NCBI RefSeq assembly: GCF_003054965.1
Contig: NZ_MIES01000033.1
Location: 1,178,001 to 1,242,000 of the forward strand
DNA from: Saccharospirillum sp. MSK14-1
GTDB taxonomy: Bacteria > Pseudomonadota > Gammaproteobacteria > Pseudomonadales > Natronospirillaceae
Reading direction: 5' to 3'
Length of the DNA: 64,000 nt
The position numbers and the translations under genes are program-made. Below are positions 18,526 to 27,465 of this stretch, in pieces. The stretch's first letter is position 1. Each line of letters opens with the position of its first letter. The notes below the pieces were generated by a model that saw nothing but the letters and a program-made list of their open reading frames with translations, searched no databases and was not told where the DNA came from.

Positions 18526-19980
18526 TCAATTCACGGCTTCGCGTTTATTGATTTTGTACTTGCGCATTTTCTCAACCAATGTGGTCCGACGAATATGCAA
18601 TTTTTCAGCTGCGCGAGCGACGACACCCTGAGCGTCATCCAACGCCTGCTGAATGAGTGAGCGCTCCAATTCGGTCAGATACTCTTTGAGGTCCAGACCA
18701 TTCACCGGCAACAATGCCGACTGATCGAAACTCAGGCCGCCACCGCCATCAGCCGAAGCAACCACCGGCATGGAACTCATCAAGGCTTCGTCTTCGTCTT
18801 CAACATGGCGATATTTCACCGGCAATTCCTGTACGCCAATCACGCCGTAAGGATGCATGATGGCCAGACGCTCAACCAGGTTCGCCATCTCCCGAACATT
18901 GCCCGGCCAGTCATGACGCACCAGCGACATAATGGCCGCTGAACTGAAACGAATGGAACCGCGTTTTTCATTTTCCATGCGCGAAATCAATTCGTTTAAC
19001 AGCAGCGGAATATCTTCAGATCGCTCACGTAGCGGCGGCATTTCAATCGGGAAAACGTTCAGACGGTAATACAAATCTTCGCGGAACAGACCTTCTTCGA
19101 TCATCTGTTCCAGGTTGCGATGCGTTGCAGCGATGACGCGGATATCGCAGGTAAAGGTTTTATTGCCACCGACGCGTTCAAAGGTTCGTTCCTGCAACAC
19201 ACGCAGCAGTTTCACCTGCATGTTCAGCGGCAAATCGCCGATCTCGTCGAGGAACAGCGTGCCACCTTCGGCCATTTCAAAGCGACCGGCACGGGCGGTA
19301 ATGGCACCGCTGAAGGCGCCCTTTTCGTGGCCAAACAATTCGCTTTCAATCAATTCACTGGGAATGGCACCGCAGTTAACCGGCACAAAGGGTTTGTGGC
19401 GTCGATGCGAGTTGTAGTGCAGATTGCGGGCAACCACTTCTTTACCGGTGCCGCTTTCGCCTTGAATCATCACGGTCACTTCTTTGTCGGCAACCTGAGT
19501 CATCATTTCGCGGACTTGCTGGACGCCCCGGCTGGAACCGACCAGCGAGCGGAACAGGTTCACTTCGCGGCGCTGACCGCGACCGCGGGTCAGATCAAAC
19601 TGTTCGCGATACATCTGCGCTCGATGGAGGGTATCGAGCATCTTGTTATAGGTCGGTGGGGAATGCAGTTTGGCAATCACCTGACGACGCAGGGATTCAT
19701 CCAGTAATTCAACTTCCGGGTGGTCGTCCATCAGAATGATGGGCAAGCCTTCGTCCCACTGCACCAGCGACTGAACCATGCTGGTCAGCGATGGGCCACT
19801 GCGACCGACCAAAACTGCCACCAGGTCTTCCGGGCCAGATACCGTATCAGTAATCTGCGCCTGCCAGTTCTCACTGGAAACGCCGACACAGGATTCACCG
19901 AGAAACTGAAGGATCACTTCAAAGTCTCGTCGACGCTGCTCGTCGTCGTCGATCATCAACAGTTTGATTTCACGCAACAT
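18526..19980 (-). CDS. fleQ: Master flagellar transcriptional activator FleQ
   Basis: This 484-aa class I regulator activates sigma-54 flagellar genes and, in pseudomonads, also binds c-di-GMP. It has an N-terminal FleQ receiver-like domain without a usable phosphorylation site, the LFRSLVG motif linked to c-di-GMP binding, an AAA+ domain (GESGTGKE), and a Fis-type HTH (ARAAEKLHIRRTTLVEKMRKY). The start MLREIKLLMIDDD has GAGGAA upstream; 25 further in-frame codons lack support. Oddity: the sigma-54 contact loop reads GAFSGA, with Ser224 instead of the usual Thr. Equivalent to Vibrio FlrA. Confidence 0.95.
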   Translation of the reverse strand: MLREIKLLMIDDDEQRRRDFEVILQFLGESCVGVSSENWQAQITDTVSGPEDLVAVLVGRSGPSLTSMVQSLVQWDEGLPIILMDDHPEVELLDESLRRQVIAKLHSPPTYNKMLDTLHRAQMYREQFDLTRGRGQRREVNLFRSLVGSSRGVQQVREMMTQVADKEVTVMIQGESGTGKEVVARNLHYNSHRRHKPFVPVNCGAIPSELIESELFGHEKGAFSGAITARAGRFEMAEGGTLFLDEIGDLPLNMQVKLLRVLQERTFERVGGNKTFTCDIRVIAATHRNLEQMIEEGLFREDLYYRLNVFPIEMPPLRERSEDIPLLLNELISRMENEKRGSIRFSSAAIMSLVRHDWPGNVREMANLVERLAIMHPYGVIGVQELPVKYRHVEDEDEALMSSMPVVASADGGGGLSFDQSALLPVNGLDLKEYLTELERSLIQQALDDAQGVVARAAEKLHIRRTTLVEKMRKYKINKREAVN

Positions 19981-20035
19981 CGTGAACAATTCCTCACAAA
20001 ACACCGGAAGGATGTCACAGTCAAAGTGAGTAAAC

Positions 20036-20049
20036 GTCAGCAAATTGAC
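20036..20049. promoter_or_regulatory. FleQ-box-like palindrome upstream of fleQ
   Basis: GTCAGCAAATTGAC matches the pseudomonad FleQ box GTCAATAAATTGAC at 12 of 14 positions and keeps the GTCA/TGAC half-sites. Two direct copies of GACTGTCAAAC follow at 20047-20057 and 20081-20091. The site lies about 55-70 bp before the fleQ start, suggesting autoregulation. This is inference from motif similarity only. Confidence 0.5.
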
Positions 20050-20200
20050 TGTCAAACAATAGTAAAGACGTATCGACTCTGACTGTCAAACCGATGACTA
20101 CTTCACATCTATGCCCGAATTTACGCTGATAAGACGTTGATTTTCAAGCGGTTTACACGGTAATTCAAACGCTTCTCTGACAGACCGCACAGTCAGTTAC

Positions 20201-20231
20201 AAAAAAAAGAGCCTCACCGGGCCTGGCGAGC
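20201..20231 (-). terminator. Probable terminator after fliS and FliT-like gene
   Basis: On the minus strand the arms CTCGCC and GGTGAG pair (one G-T) around AGGCCC, and a run of eight T follows four bases later. It lies about 30 bp after the last gene of the fliS operon and before the fleQ promoter region. Confidence 0.6.
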
Positions 20232-20260
20232 TGGCTGACACCATGATTTGCAAGGGAGAT

Positions 20261-20572
20261 TTAACCAGTGATTTCCCAGCGTTGCTGGTGCAGATCGGCG
20301 GCTTTAGCCGCTTGATCGTCACGCACTTCCGCAATAACCGCTATGGAGTTTTGGTACAGGTCGATCAACCATTCCAGGTGGCGCTGCAAGCTCCGACTGT
20401 GAAAACCTTCACTCGCTAACGCCTGATTGATGTCGGCAACCAGGTGATTCACCGCATCGTCCCATACCAGAAGCTTGCTGTGGTCTGGCGCAGACTGCAG
20501 CGCCAGACCCTGTTCTATCAACTGACGAGCCTGCCCTACCAACGCGTCTTCAGACTTGGCCTCACCGGCCAT
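20261..20572 (-). CDS. Small FliT-like protein downstream of fliS
   Basis: This is a small helical, hydrophilic protein of 103 aa if started at MAGEAKSEDAL. I chose that ATG because CTGGAG sits 6 nt upstream and the overlap with fliS is then only 11 bp; an earlier in-frame ATG (119 aa) would overlap by 59 bp. I recognise no domain by sequence. Position immediately after fliS suggests a FliT-type export chaperone or its functional counterpart, as FliT proteins are small, helical and poorly conserved. Function is inference. Confidence 0.6.
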   Translation of the reverse strand: MAGEAKSEDALVGQARQLIEQGLALQSAPDHSKLLVWDDAVNHLVADINQALASEGFHSRSLQRHLEWLIDLYQNSIAVIAEVRDDQAAKAADLHQQRWEITG

Positions 20573-21014
20573 CGGGCGCTCCAGCGGGTGTTGTGCCGAG
20601 GGCTTCATCACGGATGGCATCCCAGGCTGATTTAATCTGCACCAGCAGGTCTGTCACTTCATCCAGAATACTGTTGTCGTTACGCACGTTGGCTTCAAAC
20701 AAACGGCGAATCATATAGTCGTATAAACGCTCGAGATTGAGCGCAAGATCGCCTGTATCGGTATTCAGGCTGTCTTGCAGGCCACCGATGATATCGATGG
20801 CGGAGTTCAACGACTGACTTTTACGATCGTACTCCTTACGTTCGATATGGCCTTTGGCGGTGGAGATGCGCGCCAAAGCCCCTTCAAACAAGAGCTGGAT
20901 CAGGCGATGCGGATCGGCATCCATGATCGATGTTTCGGTACTGACCGTTTGGTACTGCTTGATACCCTGAGCGTACATAGGGGTATTACCTCGCTGACGG
21001 CTGGAATCATTCAT
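20562..21014 (-). CDS. fliS: Flagellin export chaperone FliS
   Basis: This 150-aa cytoplasmic chaperone binds the flagellin C-terminus. Family motifs are clear: GIKQYQTVSTETSIMDADPHR and LIQLLFEGALARISTAKGHIE in the first half, and LERLYDYMIRRLFEANVRND in the second. The start has a strong GGGAGGT site. It is about 15-20 residues longer than usual, partly at the C-terminus (GTTPAGAPDGR). A sigma-28-type promoter precedes it. Unlike in Pseudomonas, it is separated from fliD by a plus-strand gene. Confidence 0.95.
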   Translation of the reverse strand: MNDSSRQRGNTPMYAQGIKQYQTVSTETSIMDADPHRLIQLLFEGALARISTAKGHIERKEYDRKSQSLNSAIDIIGGLQDSLNTDTGDLALNLERLYDYMIRRLFEANVRNDNSILDEVTDLLVQIKSAWDAIRDEALGTTPAGAPDGR

Positions 21015-21053
21015 AAGCCACCTCCCGAAAAGTCTTCCGGAAGCATACTTCAG

Positions 21054-21080
21054 TTAGCGGCGGCGTGCGTGGAAAGTTGA
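21054..21080 (-). promoter_or_regulatory. Sigma-28 promoter of fliS
   Basis: On the minus strand TCAACTTT-N11-GCCGCTAA matches the FliA consensus TAAAGTTT-N11-GCCGATAA at 13 of 16 positions with exact spacing. The expected start is about 35 nt before fliS. Confidence 0.65.
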
Positions 21081-21120
21081 GCCTCATCTGACACCGCCCC
21101 GATGCGCTTATTTTTCATAC

Positions 21121-21136
21121 TGGCACCCTCTTTGCT
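21121..21136 (+). promoter_or_regulatory. Sigma-54 promoter of TPR-methyltransferase gene
   Basis: TGGCAC-CCTCT-TTGCT is a full sigma-54 consensus match with N5 spacing, on the plus strand. The leader to the gene at 21274 would be about 125 nt. It places this non-structural gene in the FleQ/FleR flagellar regulon. Confidence 0.82.
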
Positions 21137-21273
21137 CTAACCCCGGTAGACCCCGCTTTAGCGCGCTGCTGCGCTCTGAAAACGGTAAGGATTTGCCGGT
21201 CAGGTACCTGAAAAGGTTATTTTTTGGCCGGTCTGGATGGATAAATGGCTCGTGTGAGCCGGATGGGTAGCCT

Positions 21274-23328
21274 ATGAGACATGCGTCCCAAGCCCTAACG
21301 CGACTGGATCCTCTCGACACCGGCGACAGCCCTTCGCTGTCAGATCTGGAACGACAGGCACGACACTGCTATGACCAAAGTCTGAGCAGCCGCGTCAGTA
21401 ACGAACACACGGTCCAGTACCGCGGTCAGGCGCGTGACCTGGCCCTGCGTATGCTGGAGTTGGCTCCAGACCACGCTGCTGCGCTCAACCTGCTCGGCCG
21501 AATCGCCCTGGATGAGGGTTTTTATGATTCGGCAGAAACGCTGTTGGAACAGGCGCTGGCACACAACGGTCGCGATGCCGGGTGTTGTTTTTCACTGGGC
21601 CACGTCAAACTGGCCTTGCGGGATTACGACGCCGCCATTCGGCTGTTTACCCGAGCCTTGGAACTGGCGCCCGGCGAAACCCGGGCCGCCAGCTCACTGG
21701 TGTATACCTTTGCCCGCCAGGGCAAAATGACCCAGGCGTTCAGTGGCTACCGCAAGCTTTTCAGGGTTCACCCAGACGACCCCCACATCCGTTCTCAATT
21801 ATTCGACGTGGCCCGTCACATTCAGGCGGACACCTATCAACCTGAACTGGAAGCCGATGTTGTTGGCTGGTTAAAACTCGACGACGTTGACCACGATGGA
21901 CTGGCTCGCCTGGCCGCCAGCTTACTGAAACACAAATACCACCTGGACGACCCGGACGCTGTTATCGACCTGCAAGATCTGGTGCGCGATGAATTGCTGC
22001 AACTGGCGCTCAGCCGGTTGTATTTTACCAACGCCGAGCTGGAATCCTTTCTGGTCATGGTGCGCAAGCAATTGCTGTTACACAGCCTGGCGGGTCAATT
22101 CAGCGATACTGCTTTACTGCGTCTGGCCGCGGCGTTTTGCATGCAAGCGGCGCATAACGAATACGTGTACGCCATCGACGAAGACGAACAATCCCTGGTG
22201 ATCGCGCTGCGCGACTTGCTGCACAGCACGTTACAGTCCAGACCCCAGCCTCAACCTGCCGATTTACTCAGCGCCTTACTGATGTACGGCATGTATGAAC
22301 CCATGGCGGAGTTACCCGCCAGTGAACGCCTGCTCGAGATCGCCACCAACCGTTGGCCATCGTATGCCCGGCCGGTCATCACCCATTGCCTGGCCGGCCC
22401 GCACGCCGAACTGCGCGAAGCGGCGCGCATCGAACGACTGACGCCCATTCAGGATGAGGTCTCGCTCAAAGTGCAGGCCCAGTATGAAGAGTCGCCCTAT
22501 CCGCGCTGGCTGCACCTGGGCTACAACACCCCGACCAACTATGGTCGCGCCCTGGAAGCTGAGCTGGAGGGCTATCGCGCTCCTCAGTTTTTCAATATGG
22601 GCACCATCAAAGTGTTGGTTGCCGGGGCAGGCACCGGACGCCACGCCTTACGCATCGCCAAATATTTCCGCAACGTTGAGGTGACCGCCCTGGATTTAAG
22701 TGCCCGCAGCCTGGCGTACGCTAAGCGCATGGCGCAGCGTCACCACCTGCGCAATCTGCGCTTCCTCCAAGGCGATATTCTTGAGCTTGATCATCTGCAA
22801 GAACGCTTCCACGTCATTGAGTGCTCGGGTGTGCTACACCACATGGACGAGCCAGAGGCCGGTCTGACCCAGTTACTGCCCAAACTTGAAGACAAGGGCG
22901 TCATGAAGATCGGTCTCTACAGCGAAGCGGCGCGACACCGGGTGGTGGCCGCCCGGCAATGGATCGAAGAATGCGGCTATGGCACCTCCCGCGCCGACAT
23001 TCGTCATTTCCGGGCCAACCTGATGGCCGGCCGGTTAGGCAGTCAGGTTGACGGCTTACTGGAAAGCCCGGATTTCTATTCAACCAGTGGCTGTCGTGAT
23101 TTGCTGTTCCACGTACAGGAGCATCGCTTTACACCCAATCAGTTGTCGCAAATGTTGCAAACCCATCAATTGGATTTTCTCGGCTTTGCACTGCCCACGG
23201 ATGTTCGCCGCGCCTATACCGAGGCCAACCTTGGCAAACTAACGGACTTATCCGCCTGGGATCAGTTCGAGCAACAACATCGCGATACCTTTGCCGGTAT
23301 GTATCAGTTTTTTGTACAACGGCACTAG
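21274..23328 (+). CDS. TPR protein with C-terminal SAM-dependent methyltransferase domain
   Basis: This 684-aa soluble protein has tetratricopeptide repeats in the first third (about residues 45-185, e.g. ALNLLGRIALDEGFYDSAET). A helical middle region follows, then a class I methyltransferase domain with SAM-binding motif VLVAGAGTGRHALRIA (about residues 447-462), the acidic loop ALDLSARSLAYA and VIECSGVLHHMDEP. It lies between fliS and fliD with its own sigma-54 promoter. TPR-methyltransferases near flagellin genes are plausible modifiers of flagellin or its glycan; the substrate here is unknown. There is no signal peptide or membrane segment. Confidence 0.85.
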   Translation: MRHASQALTRLDPLDTGDSPSLSDLERQARHCYDQSLSSRVSNEHTVQYRGQARDLALRMLELAPDHAAALNLLGRIALDEGFYDSAETLLEQALAHNGRDAGCCFSLGHVKLALRDYDAAIRLFTRALELAPGETRAASSLVYTFARQGKMTQAFSGYRKLFRVHPDDPHIRSQLFDVARHIQADTYQPELEADVVGWLKLDDVDHDGLARLAASLLKHKYHLDDPDAVIDLQDLVRDELLQLALSRLYFTNAELESFLVMVRKQLLLHSLAGQFSDTALLRLAAAFCMQAAHNEYVYAIDEDEQSLVIALRDLLHSTLQSRPQPQPADLLSALLMYGMYEPMAELPASERLLEIATNRWPSYARPVITHCLAGPHAELREAARIERLTPIQDEVSLKVQAQYEESPYPRWLHLGYNTPTNYGRALEAELEGYRAPQFFNMGTIKVLVAGAGTGRHALRIAKYFRNVEVTALDLSARSLAYAKRMAQRHHLRNLRFLQGDILELDHLQERFHVIECSGVLHHMDEPEAGLTQLLPKLEDKGVMKIGLYSEAARHRVVAARQWIEECGYGTSRADIRHFRANLMAGRLGSQVDGLLESPDFYSTSGCRDLLFHVQEHRFTPNQLSQMLQTHQLDFLGFALPTDVRRAYTEANLGKLTDLSAWDQFEQQHRDTFAGMYQFFVQRH

Positions 23329-23343
23329 CGTTCGCAGTCACAT

Positions 23344-23373
23344 AAAAAAGCCCGCACACCGCGGGCTTTTTTT
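23344..23373. terminator. Bidirectional terminator between TPR-methyltransferase and fliD
   Basis: A perfect inverted repeat GCCCGC-ACACC-GCGGGC is flanked by six A on the left and seven T on the right. It can end transcription from both converging genes. Confidence 0.9.
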
Positions 23374-23406
23374 ATTCAATTGACTGACGTCATCGACGCA
23401 AGGGGT

Positions 23407-26400
23407 TTATTCACCGCCACCACTCATCGCCTTAAATTGCTGCTCCAGGAAACTCTCGGTGGTCTGCAACTGGCTGATGATTTGGTCGTTAAAAATAAAC
23501 TTGCTTTGCAAGCGTGCTTCGTAAGCCGCCATGCGGCGATCCAAATCGCTGCGTTCTTCTTCAACGGCCGCCAGATCATCCTCAAGGGCGCCTTCACGAT
23601 TGGACAATAAACCGTCACCGCTCATGGCGTCGTCGAGCGCTTTATCCATCTCGAAGAAAATACCTTGCACCAGTGTAATGCTGCCTCGGTCACCGGTTTG
23701 CGAACCCGTCACCCGAATCATCAAACCCTGAGACGGATCGGGATCACCGACGGACTGTTTACCATCCACCGGTGGTGTCGATGTTGTCATACCAAAGACA
23801 TCAATGGCGCCGGCATCAATTTCTTTAATTCGTACCGTCGATTCAGGACCGGTGCTGGTGGAGAAAATACCAAAGATATTCGTGTCCGGATCAAACTGAA
23901 CATCCACCGACTTACCTTGCGCTGCCAAGGTGGAGTCGTTGTTGATCTGAGCTTTCAAGGCCGATGCCAATGCTTCACCGGTGTTGTAGGCACCGTGTGG
24001 CAGCGTAATTGTGCCCGATTCAATGCCATCAATTTCAAAGGTGAAGTTATCGTTGCTGGCATCAATGATGACGGAGCTGCTGAAGTCGGCGCCGACACCG
24101 CCCAACACATAACCATTGGTGGCCGATTCATTGCCGGCTTGTGCCGTCAAATACTGGCCACTGCCCGTAGCCTCAACACCATTAATGGTGCCTTTTACAT
24201 CGAGACCTCGAACCGGTTCGGATTCATCGCCTGACGGCAGGTAAAAGCCCAACTGAACCGCAGCAACCCCACTGACTGCTGAGAACTCAACAGAGGTGTC
24301 GTTGCCAAAGCTGATGTTAAAGCGACCGTGACCACTGGCATTGGTTTCATAAGTGACCGATGCCTGGGAATCAAAGCCGTTATACTCGCCCAGATCCATG
24401 CCGAAGGCATCAGCACCGTTAATCAGCGGGCCTTCATCGGCCAGGCCCAACACCGATTGCGCATTGGCATCGGCATTCTTCAATTCAATCGTGGCATCCG
24501 CGCCAAAGGTGGCTTCGGTTCTCTGACCGTTTTTAGAGACGGTTTCAAAGTACAGTTGATTGCTGGCATCCAGTCGGGCCACCACATCGCCCGCCTGGAA
24601 TTCGCCGCCACTGTTGGCTTGCGACAAGGCCGTATCCAGCGCTTCCTGAATGGCCGCCAGATTCGATTCGGCATCGTTGCTGCCCGCGGTACCATCACCA
24701 TCAACCGTTACGTCGATATCAATGCCATCGACTTCCAGCGTAAAGTTGGCCGGACTGGCACTGAAATCAATGCCCGTTGAGAGATCGACAGAGCCCGCCG
24801 ACGTCGAAGCACCACTGCCGTCTTTGGTCACTTCCAACACTTCACCCGAGCCTGTGGCATCGGTTTGCAGAACCAGACCGTTGCCCACCATATAGGCCGT
24901 CACCACGCCGGCCCCCAATTCGGCATCAATCGCTTGCTGAATGCTGTCGAGGTTATCCGCGCCATTGGCGTCGACATCAATGGTGTAATCGGTGCCGTTC
25001 AAATTGAACTGGAACTGCGCCGGATCACTGGCGAAGTCGATATTGTTGGAAATATTCCGACCACCACTGGTGGTCTGCGCACCTGAGGCACCGGCTTGAA
25101 TCGTTGCGTCCGCATTAATGGCGGTTTCGATGGCCGTGGCCAATTCTGCCGCCGTTTCATAACTGCCCGGCGGAACGGTGATAATGCCGGAGGTCACAGC
25201 GACCTGGCGGTTGTCGAGCTTGATCTGAATGTCCGCGCCCGCACTGATGCTCACACCGCTGGATGAGGTGCCTTCTTGCAAACCCAGGAAATCAGCGCCG
25301 CTTGTACTGACATTGGCAATGTCGATGGTCTGTGAGCCGGCCTGAGGATCGGTGCGGAAGAAAAGCCGCCCTGAGCTGTCAAACTCGGCGGTCACGACGC
25401 CATTGAAACCGGCATTATTCAGTTCGGACTGGACGTAGGTTAAAACATCCTCGCGGTCACGGTCGGTGGTTACTTCACCGTCGTTATCGAGAATGTCGCT
25501 CCAGTCTTCATCCAGGGTAATGGTCTGAGGCACGCCATCCAGGCCGGTGCCCGTGCCGGTCACCGTCAAGTCGAAACTGACGGTGTTGTTACTGAAATCG
25601 ATGCCCTGATCTTCGGCCACCGTCTGGGTACCGGACAAGCTGGTAGCGGCAAAGCCGGTCTCACCCAGAGCTTTGAAGAACTGACCTTCAACCCCACCCT
25701 GCCCGGCTTCAGCGATACCCAACGTGCCCGCCACCGTGGCATCGGCCCCGGTAATGTTGATGGTCGACTCACTGCCAAACTTGGAGGAGGTAATGTTCAA
25801 ACTTTGATTGGCCGCATCAAACTCAACCGTGGCGGTTTGAGTGCCACCAAACGCCGAGTTGATGGAATCCTGAATCATCAGCGCCAGGTCATCGCCACTG
25901 CTGTAGCTGCCCTGCTCAAGGGTAATCTGGCGAGTCGAACCATTCAGTTCGATGGTAAAGCTGTCGTTGCTGCCCCCAATCACCAGGTCGGTACCGAAGG
26001 CGAGCGCGTCGGTCGACTGACCGGTCCATTGAGCCTGGGTCGCTGCCCGCTCCACAAAAATGTCGTACTCACCCGGCTGGGTTTTACTGGACTGGGTGAC
26101 GTAGCGAATTTGACTGTCGGTAACGGTTTGCTGAGTCGCCAATAACCCAGCAATACCATTGGCGTCCTCGTCCAGCGCTTTGATGAAATCGCTGCGGTTA
26201 AACATCAGTTGATAACTGTTGTTTTTATCCGTTCCCAAACCAATTTGCGACAAGCTGTTGTATGTCGCACCCACCAAGCCTTCGACCATGCTCGACATGC
26301 TGCGTCGGATATCGGTGTAGAGATTTCGAACCACGGAGTCGCCCATCAACAAACCGGCTTCCTGAGTTTCCGGGTCGTACTTGGTGACTTCATCGTAGAT

Positions 26401-27306
26401 CAGCTTGAGTTCGTTATAGGCTTCGACGTACGACTCCATCTGATCCGCAATTTCAGCGGTATTGCGGTTTACATTCAGACTGATATTGCCGGTCGTCACC
26501 TCGTTGAGGTTTAAGGTGACACCTTGAATCACCTTGTCGAGTGAATTCGAAGCGGACGAGACCTGCAGACCATTAATGCGCATCACCGCATCCTGGCCTT
26601 GCTGGGTTTCGGTCATGTTATTGGCCGGATCATTCTGGCTGCCGTTATAGGCCAGCGCCTGGAGACCCGCGTCACCGGTGGCGGTAATTTCCATGCTGGT
26701 GGCTTCACCGGTCTGTTCGCTGGTTAACAGCAACCGGTAACCCGCGCCATCAAATACCAGGCTGGCACTGACGCCATCGACGTCTTTGTTAATGGCATCA
26801 CGGATACCGGATAAGGTGTTGTTCTCCGAGGTGATGGTCAACGTCGTGGAGGTGATGTCGCTGTTTTGCTCGAAGCCATCATAATCGCCGCTGCCGTCGT
26901 AGCTGGTCGTACCGAAGCTAAACGTCAGGGACCCGGTGCCGATGGTGTCGTTCACCGATGAATAGGATTTGGATGCCAGCGTATGGGCACTGGCCACCTG
27001 ATCGATGGCGATCTGGTAGTTGCCCGGCTCGGCGGTAGAATTGGTGGTTGCCGTTAATGCGCTTTCGTTGCTGCTAACGGCCGTTGTGCCTTTGATGGTG
27101 TTGGCATTGGACAGCCCCGCCGCGGCGGAATGCAATTTATCCAACGCGCTGCGCAATTCACCGTAGGCGGTGATCTTGGTTTCAATCGTTGCCTGCTTGG
27201 TATCCAGACGCAGATCGGTCGCTTCTCGTTCGGCAGCGATGATATCGGTGAGCAGTTCGGTGGTCAGCAGACCGGAACCGACGCCCAAAGAAGAAACACT
27301 GGCCAT
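23407..27306 (-). CDS. fliD: Giant flagellar filament cap protein FliD
   Basis: FliD caps the filament and folds incoming flagellin. Conserved parts are at both ends: the N-terminal domain (SLGVGSGLLTTELLTDIIAAE, about residues 1-110), the hook-IN domain, and FliD_C elements (IADQMESYVEAYNELKLIYDE at about 286-306, SDFIKALDEDANGIAGLLA at 372-390; C-terminal coiled coil 1215-1299). The protein has 1299 residues; typical FliD has 450-680. The surplus is an insert of about 700 residues (roughly 445-1160) with at least four related beta-type modules of the form NF.IE(L/I)DG...ITLPPGSY...LA..I..AIN. The frame is intact throughout. Confidence 0.94.
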   Translation of the reverse strand: MASVSSLGVGSGLLTTELLTDIIAAEREATDLRLDTKQATIETKITAYGELRSALDKLHSAAAGLSNANTIKGTTAVSSNESALTATTNSTAEPGNYQIAIDQVASAHTLASKSYSSVNDTIGTGSLTFSFGTTSYDGSGDYDGFEQNSDITSTTLTITSENNTLSGIRDAINKDVDGVSASLVFDGAGYRLLLTSEQTGEATSMEITATGDAGLQALAYNGSQNDPANNMTETQQGQDAVMRINGLQVSSASNSLDKVIQGVTLNLNEVTTGNISLNVNRNTAEIADQMESYVEAYNELKLIYDEVTKYDPETQEAGLLMGDSVVRNLYTDIRRSMSSMVEGLVGATYNSLSQIGLGTDKNNSYQLMFNRSDFIKALDEDANGIAGLLATQQTVTDSQIRYVTQSSKTQPGEYDIFVERAATQAQWTGQSTDALAFGTDLVIGGSNDSFTIELNGSTRQITLEQGSYSSGDDLALMIQDSINSAFGGTQTATVEFDAANQSLNITSSKFGSESTINITGADATVAGTLGIAEAGQGGVEGQFFKALGETGFAATSLSGTQTVAEDQGIDFSNNTVSFDLTVTGTGTGLDGVPQTITLDEDWSDILDNDGEVTTDRDREDVLTYVQSELNNAGFNGVVTAEFDSSGRLFFRTDPQAGSQTIDIANVSTSGADFLGLQEGTSSSGVSISAGADIQIKLDNRQVAVTSGIITVPPGSYETAAELATAIETAINADATIQAGASGAQTTSGGRNISNNIDFASDPAQFQFNLNGTDYTIDVDANGADNLDSIQQAIDAELGAGVVTAYMVGNGLVLQTDATGSGEVLEVTKDGSGASTSAGSVDLSTGIDFSASPANFTLEVDGIDIDVTVDGDGTAGSNDAESNLAAIQEALDTALSQANSGGEFQAGDVVARLDASNQLYFETVSKNGQRTEATFGADATIELKNADANAQSVLGLADEGPLINGADAFGMDLGEYNGFDSQASVTYETNASGHGRFNISFGNDTSVEFSAVSGVAAVQLGFYLPSGDESEPVRGLDVKGTINGVEATGSGQYLTAQAGNESATNGYVLGGVGADFSSSVIIDASNDNFTFEIDGIESGTITLPHGAYNTGEALASALKAQINNDSTLAAQGKSVDVQFDPDTNIFGIFSTSTGPESTVRIKEIDAGAIDVFGMTTSTPPVDGKQSVGDPDPSQGLMIRVTGSQTGDRGSITLVQGIFFEMDKALDDAMSGDGLLSNREGALEDDLAAVEEERSDLDRRMAAYEARLQSKFIFNDQIISQLQTTESFLEQQFKAMSGGGE

Positions 27307-27380
27307 AGCAACAACACCCTACTGATTGATGGGACCTCTTCCTGAGCAGATGTCCCTGAAACAGGAAAAGGATATCAAGT

Positions 27381-27407
27381 GTATCGGCCTAAACCGCTTA
27401 CCCTTGA
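27381..27407 (-). promoter_or_regulatory. Sigma-28 promoter of fliD
   Basis: On the minus strand TCAAGGGT-N11-GCCGATAC: the -10 element matches 7 of 8 and the -35 element 5 of 8, with exact spacing. The leader to fliD is about 68 nt. It would separate fliD from fliC-flaG. Confidence 0.6.
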
Positions 27408-27465
27408 TACCCCTTCGGTTACGAACTGTTGTTGCTGCGTCAAATTTATGACGATATTTACTTTC

